From positions 1 through 13,267 of the forward strand of contig CAXBQM010000028.1 of the NCBI GenBank assembly GCA_963978235.1: a stretch of DNA of 13,267 nucleotides, read 5' to 3'. Both the position numbers and the translations under genes were made by a program. The notes under the pieces were generated by a model, which did not search any database, was not told the origin of the DNA, and worked only from the letters and a program-made list of their open reading frames with translations. This document shows positions 8,003 to 13,267 of the stretch, piece by piece (the first letter of the stretch is position 1; each line of letters begins with the position of its first letter). Source of the stretch: UBA7398 sp963978235. Lineage in GTDB: Bacteria > Actinomycetota > Actinomycetes > Nanopelagicales > Nanopelagicaceae.

Positions 8003-8943
8003 CGCGCAGCTAACCTCGCCAATGACTCTTCGATTTCAACCCGCACATTCGCTGGCGACAACACTTTTGCTTCCGGGCCGGACCAGAGCACGGTGCGGAT
8101 CAAATCGCTCTTTGAAACATTGGAAATTTCAAGGCGATCGAAGCTTTCCGCTTCCACGATTTTTTGCGCCATTGATCTCAGCGAGAAACAACTCCCCTTC
8201 TTGACTTCAATGACACACGGTTCATCACCGATGGTCTGGGCCATAATCAGATGATCTGAAATGTTGAAATCAGCAGGGACGATAAATGTTGACTTACCTT
8301 TAGAAAATTTGATTTCGCCAACAATACGACTGATACGAAAAGATTTAATGGCATCAGATTCCAACTCATGCCCCACCAGATACCACGAGCCGCGCCAGGA
8401 ACCGATTCCAAACGGTTGCACGGTCCGGCGCGATTGATTACCGGAGTGAGCGCTTGAGTAATCAAATACCACTTCACTTCGTTCCGCTACCGCCTGCCAC
8501 AGATCATGGAATGAAGAATTTTGCTCACTTAATGTGTATCGAGGCATACTGCTCAAGTCGTCTTCATCGACGCTGACAAGTGATTTAATTTTTCTTAACC
8601 CAGACTTTGCGGACTCGGATTGAGAATTCTTAGCCCAGATATCTGCAGCGAGCGCGAGCAAACCAATCTCTTCACTATTTAAACCATCTAATGTGAATGT
8701 GTAATCGCTATTGAGAATGCGATATCCAGGTTCATCTTCAAAAAGTGGATCAAACCCACCCACTTCAATGACGATGCCAAGGTCGCGAAGGTCGGTCTTA
8801 TCGCGTTCAAACATCCGCTCCATCGCTTCAGGAGTTCCCGAGTAGCCTTCAACATTTGCGAAGATCGCTGATTTAGTGATGTATTTCTTCCCCAACAAAG
8901 CCATGGTGAGATTGATTAAGCGAGAACTTTTGACATCAGACAC
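7999..8943 (-). CDS. pafB: WYL-family transcriptional regulator PafB
   Basis: The first gene of the nine-gene operon encodes the PafB half of the PafBC DNA-damage-response activator. The 314-residue protein has an N-terminal winged helix-turn-helix region (about residues 5-65) including RMFERDKTDLRDLGI, which resembles the recognition helix and wing of the family. A WYL domain (about 145-215) has the signature intact as W187-Y188-L189, followed by SFRISRI. A C-terminal WCX-type domain includes DLIRTVLWSGPEAKVLSP. The start is GTG at 8943 with no Shine-Dalgarno-like sequence. A TAATCT -10 element ends 6 bases before it, which suggests leaderless translation. The stop overlaps the pafC ATG. A pafA gene would normally lie upstream, but there is none here. 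Confidence 0.94.
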   Translation of the reverse strand: MSDVKSSRLINLTMALLGKKYITKSAIFANVEGYSGTPEAMERMFERDKTDLRDLGIVIEVGGFDPLFEDEPGYRILNSDYTFTLDGLNSEEIGLLALAADIWAKNSQSESAKSGLRKIKSLVSVDEDDLSSMPRYTLSEQNSSFHDLWQAVAERSEVVFDYSSAHSGNQSRRTVQPFGIGSWRGSWYLVGHELESDAIKSFRISRIVGEIKFSKGKSTFIVPADFNISDHLIMAQTIGDEPCVIEVKKGSCFSLRSMAQKIVEAESFDRLEISNVSKSDLIRTVLWSGPEAKVLSPANVRVEIEESLARLAAR

Positions 8944-8949
8944 AAGGGA

Positions 8950-8955
8950 AGATTA
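8950..8955 (-). promoter_or_regulatory. -10 element of a probable leaderless pafB operon promoter
   Basis: The minus strand reads TAATCT, matching the actinobacterial TAnnnT -10 pattern. Six bases (TCCCTT) separate it from the GTG start of pafB, which would put the transcription start on the start codon. I see no convincing -35 box at 16-18 bases. I also looked for the PafBC-dependent pattern (TTGTC about 10 bases before TAnnnT). A TTGTC occurs on this strand, but more than 30 bases upstream, so autoregulation through that motif is not supported. Confidence 0.45.
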
Positions 8956-9009
8956 CCCGCCTTGGTAGGCTTCGGCTCAGTCTTGGTCGTGACAAACCAC
9001 GTGGAAAAT

Positions 9010-9015
9010 TAATGT
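9010..9015 (+). promoter_or_regulatory. Possible -10 element for the FKBP lipoprotein gene
   Basis: TAATGT on the plus strand fits TAnnnT and lies about 29 bases before the preferred ATG, leaving room for a short leader with a ribosome-binding site. A GTGACA sequence at 8990-8995 is a weak -35 candidate with 14 bases of spacing, shorter than usual. The palindrome CCACGTGG (8997-9004) sits between them. Confidence 0.3.
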
Positions 9016-9030
9016 GAAGATTGAAATGAA

Positions 9031-9036
9031 GGAAGG
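9031..9036 (+). promoter_or_regulatory. Ribosome-binding site that sets the FKBP start
   Basis: GGAAGG (within AAGGAAGG) lies 7 bases before the ATG at 9044. That spacing favours 9044 over the upstream in-frame GTG at 9014 and the ATGs at 9026 and 9038. Confidence 0.6.
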
Positions 9037-9043
9037 TATGAAG

Positions 9044-9574
9044 ATGCGACTTAACCTGAAATCACACATCGTTCCGCTCACCTTAATTTCGGGGTTAGCG
9101 ATTGTTCTATCCAGTTGCAGTACTGATGGAGGCGTCACTTCTATGTCCAATAATTCTTCAAACGAATCTTCTGCTTCAAGTAGCGGCGCGCAACTTCCAG
9201 AAGTCACAGGCGCTGCCGGTAGCGAACCAAAAATTTCAGCACCAACTGGAAATCCCCCAGCATCACTTCAAACCAAAGACCTCATCGTGGGCACGGGCGC
9301 TGCGGTAGTAGCAACCTCCACTCTCACTGTGCATTACACATTGATGTCGTGGTCCACCGGTCAGATTGTCGAATCATCATGGAGTTCTCAACCAGCAACG
9401 TTCCCGCTCAATGGCGTGATCACAGGTTGGCAGGAAGGTATTCCTGGAATGAAAGTTGGCGGTCGCCGATTATTAGTTATTCCACCAGATTTGGCTTATG
9501 GTGCAAATGGTGCTGGTCCTATTGGCCCCAATGAAACTTTAATCTTCGTCGTAGACGTTATCTCTGTTCAGTAA
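9044..9574 (+). CDS. FKBP-type peptidyl-prolyl cis-trans isomerase lipoprotein
   Basis: A predicted exported, lipid-anchored prolyl isomerase. The ATG at 9044 follows a good ribosome-binding site and gives 176 residues; an in-frame GTG at 9014 would add ten. The N-terminus has a basic start, a hydrophobic core (IVPLTLISGLAIV) and a lipobox LSSC with C25 as the lipidation site. A Ser/Asn/Gly-rich linker (about 26-75) follows. The FKBP domain (about 78-176) shows VHYTL, VITGWQEGIPGMKVGGRR (125-142), IPPDLAYG (146-153) and TLIFVVDVISV, so the W and Y of the ligand pocket are kept. The usual FDSS-like segment reads VESSW. It is the only plus-strand gene, diverging from pafB and overlapping the trmI end by 17 bases. 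FKBP genes also adjoin pafBC in Streptomyces, but there together with pafA (from memory). Confidence 0.92.
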   Translation: MRLNLKSHIVPLTLISGLAIVLSSCSTDGGVTSMSNNSSNESSASSSGAQLPEVTGAAGSEPKISAPTGNPPASLQTKDLIVGTGAAVVATSTLTVHYTLMSWSTGQIVESSWSSQPATFPLNGVITGWQEGIPGMKVGGRRLLVIPPDLAYGANGAGPIGPNETLIFVVDVISVQ

Positions 9575-10439
9575 CGCTCTCGTCGTACGCACCTTTAGCT
9601 GGTCGCCTTCTCCGCTTGAGTGCGCCATTTTCTGCCGCCACTTTTCGTGAGAAAAGTAAGAACGCGGTATGCGCATTCATCTGATGCTTTGGCCGTACTG
9701 CGAGCCCTTCGTGGTGCCAGCCTCGAATGAGACTTTCGAAACTTTCTGGTTCCGTAAATGATCCATGTTCTTTCAACGTTTCAGCAGTTCGGGAAAGTTG
9801 AGTCGTCGTTGCAACGTATGAAATAAAAACGCCACCAGGCTTAAGAACTCGTGCAGCCAGATCCACACAATCCCATGGCGCAAGCATGTCCAGCACGATT
9901 CGATCGAATGAATTCTCTTCCGAACACTCTCGAACATCACCTAATTTCACATTCCAATTGGTTGGTGTTGAACCAAAATATTGTGTGACATTCTTCGTCG
10001 CAATCGATAAGAAATCCTCTCTCGCTTCATAGGAGACTAAGGATCCGGAACTTCCTATGGCGCGAAGCAGACTGATAGATAACGCGCCACTGCCTGCGCC
10101 AGCTTCAAGCACTCGAACTCCCGGTGCGATATCACCGAATCCCACAATGAGCGCAGCATCTTTGGGATAAACAATCGTTGCACCTCGTGGCATTGAAAGC
10201 ACATAGTCAGTTAATAGTGGTCGTAACGCTTGATACTTAGTGCCGCTATTAGCCTCAATGAGTGAGCCTTCCTCACGACCGATAATGTCATCGTGGTTAA
10301 TCCATCCTTTATGAGAATGCCATTGATCGCCAGCTTTCAACGTTATGGAATAGAGCTTGCCTTTATCATCTGAAAGTTGAACGCGATCGCCTGGTTGAAA
10401 CGGACCACTGCGATGATAAGCGCGCTCGTGGCTATTCAT
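9558..10439 (-). CDS. trmI: tRNA (adenine-58-N1)-methyltransferase TrmI
   Basis: TrmI methylates N1 of A58 in the T-loop of tRNA using S-adenosylmethionine, usually as a homotetramer. The 293-residue protein has the TrmI N-terminal beta-domain (about residues 1-75) and the YPKDAALIV linker. A Rossmann methyltransferase fold follows, with motif I VLEAGAGSGALSISLL (110-125), acidic motif II YEARE (137-141), GDV (167-169) and the catalytic motif IV LDMLAPWD (183-190). The C-terminal NAHTAFLLFSR matches the GHTGFL region of the mycobacterial enzyme Rv2118c. The tail beyond it (KRRRRPAKG) is basic and may aid tRNA binding. The ATG overlaps the end of the HAD gene by 8 bases. The 3' end overlaps the convergent FKBP gene. 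In mycobacteria and Streptomyces the next gene downstream region holds the proteasome ATPase, which is absent here. Confidence 0.95.
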   Translation of the reverse strand: MNSHERAYHRSGPFQPGDRVQLSDDKGKLYSITLKAGDQWHSHKGWINHDDIIGREEGSLIEANSGTKYQALRPLLTDYVLSMPRGATIVYPKDAALIVGFGDIAPGVRVLEAGAGSGALSISLLRAIGSSGSLVSYEAREDFLSIATKNVTQYFGSTPTNWNVKLGDVRECSEENSFDRIVLDMLAPWDCVDLAARVLKPGGVFISYVATTTQLSRTAETLKEHGSFTEPESFESLIRGWHHEGLAVRPKHQMNAHTAFLLFSRKVAAENGALKRRRRPAKGAYDESVTEQR

Positions 10440-11145
10440 TATGCGATTCTAAGCCACGTCGATGGTCAACAACGCTATTGAGTATTTCGAGCGAAACATC
10501 AGAGAGTGAATGTGTCACGTAAAGCTGGCGCTCTTGGCCGGGCGCTGGCGTTGCCAACTCTCCTAGATGAGAGATGCCAATAACTGTTGCTCCACTTGCT
10601 AATGCCGCACTTGTACCAACAAACGAATCTTCCAAAATAATTGAACGCGTGATGTCGACACCTAACTGCGTAGCTGCAGATAAATAACCTTCGGGCGATG
10701 GTTTTCCAACTTTTACATCATCGCCAGAGATCACAACTCCAAAAGTTCCTGCTGGGATTGTATGAAGCGCCGCATCAACCAGAGCGCGCGAACTTGCTGT
10801 AACGAGCCCCATAGGAGTTTGCATTTCTCGCAGCTGTGTTAGAAGCGCGAAAGCACCAGGAGCAAAATCAAGTGGCTCCGAAAATTTCTTCACCATTAGT
10901 TGGCGAAGTTCATTACCAAAGTATTCCGGTGGATTTGCAAAGTTAGCGCGCTCTGCCATGTAACGCTCCACCCGATCCATTGGTCCACCCAGACAGATAC
11001 TTTGATCGTGCTCAGTCCAGATGACACCGAACCGTTGCATTAATTCAACTTCGGCTTCCAACCAGTATTTTTCAGAGTCGAAAAGCGTCCCGTCCATATC
11101 CCACAGAACTGCTTCGAAGTGAGGTTGAAAGCCCTCAATTGGCAT
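10432..11145 (-). CDS. HAD-superfamily phosphatase/phosphomutase-like hydrolase
   Basis: A haloacid-dehalogenase hydrolase of the beta-phosphoglucomutase/phosphoglycolate-phosphatase type with a helical cap. From the ATG at 11145 it is 237 residues long. Motif I is DMDGT with the nucleophile D16 and acid/base D18, motif II VTASSR has T116, motif III is K148 in KVGKPSPEGY, and motif IV is LEDSFVG with E172/D173. The cap (about 23-95) lies between motifs I and II. The substrate cannot be told from sequence. I prefer 11145 because homologues start close to the first strand (FEAVLWDMDG) and the overlap with metH is then 11 bases. An in-frame TTG at 11175 would add ten residues lying inside metH. 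The same gene neighbours metH and trmI in other actinobacteria, perhaps without a functional link. Confidence 0.9.
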   Translation of the reverse strand: MPIEGFQPHFEAVLWDMDGTLFDSEKYWLEAEVELMQRFGVIWTEHDQSICLGGPMDRVERYMAERANFANPPEYFGNELRQLMVKKFSEPLDFAPGAFALLTQLREMQTPMGLVTASSRALVDAALHTIPAGTFGVVISGDDVKVGKPSPEGYLSAATQLGVDITRSIILEDSFVGTSAALASGATVIGISHLGELATPAPGQERQLYVTHSLSDVSLEILNSVVDHRRGLESHNE

Positions 11146-13267
11146 TGAAATATTTAGCTTCTGGGTGATGAACAATAATCGCCGATGTCGATTGTTCTGG
11201 ATGGAGTTGGAACTCTTCAGAAAGGCTCACACCAATACTTTCTGGTTGGAGTAATTCGCAGAGTTGAACTTGCTGCTCTAAATCTGGGCAGGCTGGGTAT
11301 CCGAAGCTATACCGCGATCCTTGATAACCCTGATCTAAAATTTCAGTAATCGACTCACCATCGCTACCAGATATACCAAGTTCACTTCTGATGCGACCAT
11401 GCCAATGTTCGGCTAGCGCTTCAGTAAGTTGTACCGAAAGGCCATGCAACTCCATATATTCGCGATATTTGTTCTCGCTAAATAACTTCGCCGTTGCATC
11501 GCTTACGGATTGCCCCATAGTGACAATGTGGAAAGCAACAACATCGATGGCGCCACTTTCCTTGGAGGCGAAGAAATCGCTGATGCAAAGTCGGCGATCC
11601 CTACTTTGACGAGGAAACGTAAAGCGGAGCCGCTCTTTTCCTTTTTCACTCCCCTCGTGGTGCAAAATAACCAGATCATTGCCATCGCTCTGGCAAGGAA
11701 AGTATCCGTAAACAACGCCAGCATTGACCCAATTTTTCGCATGAATCTCATTGAGCAACTCACGTAATTGTGGTCTACCAACAGTTTCCACGATCGATTG
11801 ATATTCATCGCGAGCACCTTTTAACCCCCATTGGCCAACAAAGAGCGCTCGCTCATCAAGTGAGCCGAGATAATCAGCTAACGCGATACCTTTGACAGTT
11901 CTCGCGCCCCAAAATGGTGGAGTTGGAATGGCGTTCTCGGTTGTGACATCGCTGCGACGAGTATCAATTTCACGAGGTTGAGTTTCGGTAACTTTCGTAC
12001 GGCGTTGTTTAAGCGGCGGTAAGGCGACATTTTCACCGCGTTTTTGGGCCATTAATGAGTCCATGAGTGAGAGTCCTTCAAAAGCATCTTTTGCATATCG
12101 CACGATGCCCGGAAACATCTCTGCCAGATCATTCTCGACATAAGTTCGGGTAAGCGCCGCGCCACCTAAAATTACTGGCCAACGCTGCGCAAAACCACGC
12201 GAGGTCAATTCAATTAAATTCTCGCGCATAATGACGGTTGATTTGACCAGCAGGCCACTCATTCCGATGACGTCAACGTTATGCTCTTCGGCAGCATCAA
12301 TGATTTGATTAATTGTTTGCTTGATTCCGATATTGACAACCGTGTAACCATTATTTGTCAAAATAATATCGACAAGATTCTTTCCAATATCGTGAACATC
12401 GCCCTTCACTGTTGCTAATAAAATCTTCCCTCTGCCAGCGTTCTCACTCTTTTCCATAAATGGTTCAAGTAACGCGACTGCGCTCTTCATCACCTCGGCA
12501 GATTGCAAAACAAAGGGCAGTTGCATCTCGCCTTTTCCGAAAAGTTCACCGACGATCTTCATTCCTTCTAGCAGGTGATCGTTGATAATTGATAGCGGCG
12601 CAATTCCATTTCCGCGGGCTTCTGCCAAATCAGCCTCTAGCCCCTGCTTCTCACCATCAATGATGCGACGTGAGAGGCGCTCTCCCAGTGGTAACGCCGC
12701 TAATTCCGCAGCTCGAGAGGCCTTCGAATTAGTAACTTCCACACCGTCAAAGAGCTCGAGAAACTTCTGCAGCGGATCATAAGTACATTGCTCACCAGCG
12801 AACTCGCGACGGTCATAGATGAGATCGAGCGCAGTCTTGAGTTCAAGTTCATTGATCCGTGAAATCGGAGTGATCTTCGACGGATGAACAATCGCGGACG
12901 ATAAGCCAGCTTTTACGCACTCCGCGAGAAAGACCGAATTGAGAACAATTCGTGCGGCTGGATTAAGTCCAAATGAAACGTTACTGATCCCTAAAGTCGT
13001 TTGGAGATCTGGATACGCGGTGGTGATCTCTTTTATCGCGCTAATCGTTTCTATCGCATCGCGCCGAGTTTCTTCCTGGCCAGTTGCAATGGGAAATGTT
13101 AAGCAATCAATAATGATGTCGCAGGTAGGTATCTCCCATTTATTATTTAAATCGGCTATCAATCGATGCGCGATTTTTACTTTCCACTCCGCAGTTCTTG
13201 CTTGTCCTTCTTCGTCAATAGTGAGTCCAATAACCGCCGCGCCATGCTCTTTTACTAACGGCATAAT
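11135..13267 (-). CDS. metH: Cobalamin-dependent methionine synthase MetH, N-terminal part beyond the right edge
   Basis: MetH moves a methyl group from 5-methyltetrahydrofolate to homocysteine through cobalamin. The window holds the last 710 residues of a protein usually about 1150-1230 long. The homocysteine-binding domain and the start of the folate domain are missing. Counting from the first visible Met, the rest of the pterin-binding barrel (about 1-150) includes TLGISNVSFGLNPAAR. The helical cap domain follows (about 190-275), then the B12-binding Rossmann domain with DVHDIGKN (289-296; H291 is the cobalt ligand), SGLLVKST (336-343) and GGAALT (367-372). After a linker comes the reactivation domain with RYSFGYPACPDLEQQ (651-665), which binds S-adenosylmethionine. 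All key motifs are intact. It is the first visible gene of the metH-HAD-trmI operon. Its promoter, and any cobalamin riboswitch, would lie outside the window. Confidence 0.97.
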   Translation of the reverse strand: MMPLVKEHGAAVIGLTIDEEGQARTAEWKVKIAHRLIADLNNKWEIPTCDIIIDCLTFPIATGQEETRRDAIETISAIKEITTAYPDLQTTLGISNVSFGLNPAARIVLNSVFLAECVKAGLSSAIVHPSKITPISRINELELKTALDLIYDRREFAGEQCTYDPLQKFLELFDGVEVTNSKASRAAELAALPLGERLSRRIIDGEKQGLEADLAEARGNGIAPLSIINDHLLEGMKIVGELFGKGEMQLPFVLQSAEVMKSAVALLEPFMEKSENAGRGKILLATVKGDVHDIGKNLVDIILTNNGYTVVNIGIKQTINQIIDAAEEHNVDVIGMSGLLVKSTVIMRENLIELTSRGFAQRWPVILGGAALTRTYVENDLAEMFPGIVRYAKDAFEGLSLMDSLMAQKRGENVALPPLKQRRTKVTETQPREIDTRRSDVTTENAIPTPPFWGARTVKGIALADYLGSLDERALFVGQWGLKGARDEYQSIVETVGRPQLRELLNEIHAKNWVNAGVVYGYFPCQSDGNDLVILHHEGSEKGKERLRFTFPRQSRDRRLCISDFFASKESGAIDVVAFHIVTMGQSVSDATAKLFSENKYREYMELHGLSVQLTEALAEHWHGRIRSELGISGSDGESITEILDQGYQGSRYSFGYPACPDLEQQVQLCELLQPESIGVSLSEEFQLHPEQSTSAIIVHHPEAKYFNAN

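Noticed and set aside
8944..9043. PafBC-dependent (RecA-independent) promoter motif upstream of pafB
   Set aside because: A TTGTC is present on the minus strand, but it is more than 30 bases from the TAATCT box instead of about 10, and the following bases do not fit the consensus.
11503..11817. Alternative frames on both strands inside metH
   Set aside because: The MetH reactivation domain is continuous and intact here, so these frames have no independent support.
1..13267. A new defence, phage or mobile system
   Set aside because: Every gene belongs to a conserved actinobacterial housekeeping family in near-standard order. No integrase, transposase, repeat array, tRNA attachment site or shift in base composition was visible.

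Overview
The window looks like a piece of a small, moderately low-GC actinobacterial chromosome. Gene content and order match the region that in Mycobacterium and Streptomyces runs from metH through trmI and the Pup-proteasome genes to pafBC, tatAC and helY. AT-leaning codon use, almost no intergenic DNA and stop/start overlaps at most junctions suggest a streamlined aquatic lineage such as the acI/Nanopelagicales group. That placement is an inference and was not tested by a search.

Right part (about 9558-13267, minus strand): a metH - HAD phosphatase - trmI operon. It holds cobalamin-dependent methionine synthase (its N-terminus lies beyond the right edge), a beta-phosphoglucomutase-like HAD hydrolase, and the tRNA m1A58 methyltransferase. 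All three overlap head to tail.

Middle (about 8944-9574): one plus-strand gene for an FKBP-type prolyl isomerase lipoprotein. It converges on trmI with a 17-base overlap and diverges from pafB across about 100 bases that hold the promoters.

Left part (1-8943, minus strand): nine genes in one apparent operon: pafB - pafC - tatA - tatC - diacylglycerol-kinase-like lipid kinase - helY - 5'-3' exonuclease - lnt - ppm1 (cut by the left edge). Most junctions are ATGA, GTGA or TAATG overlaps, or gaps of 3 bases. The only gap that could hold control elements is 45 or 60 bases, depending on the tatA start, before tatA; it contains a perfect stem-loop. The operon combines a DNA-damage-responsive WYL activator pair, twin-arginine export, lipid phosphorylation, a Ski2/Mtr4-like helicase, a 5' nuclease, and the last steps of lipoprotein N-acylation and polyprenol-phosphate-mannose synthesis.

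The most notable feature is an absence. In related actinobacteria the block arc/mpa - dop - pup - prcB - prcA - pafA lies between trmI and pafB. Here only the FKBP lipoprotein gene lies there. The Pup-proteasome system therefore appears lost from, or moved out of, its usual site, while the transcription factors named after it remain intact. I found no mobile elements, CRISPR arrays, tRNA or rRNA genes, and no gene-free stretch over 300 bases.
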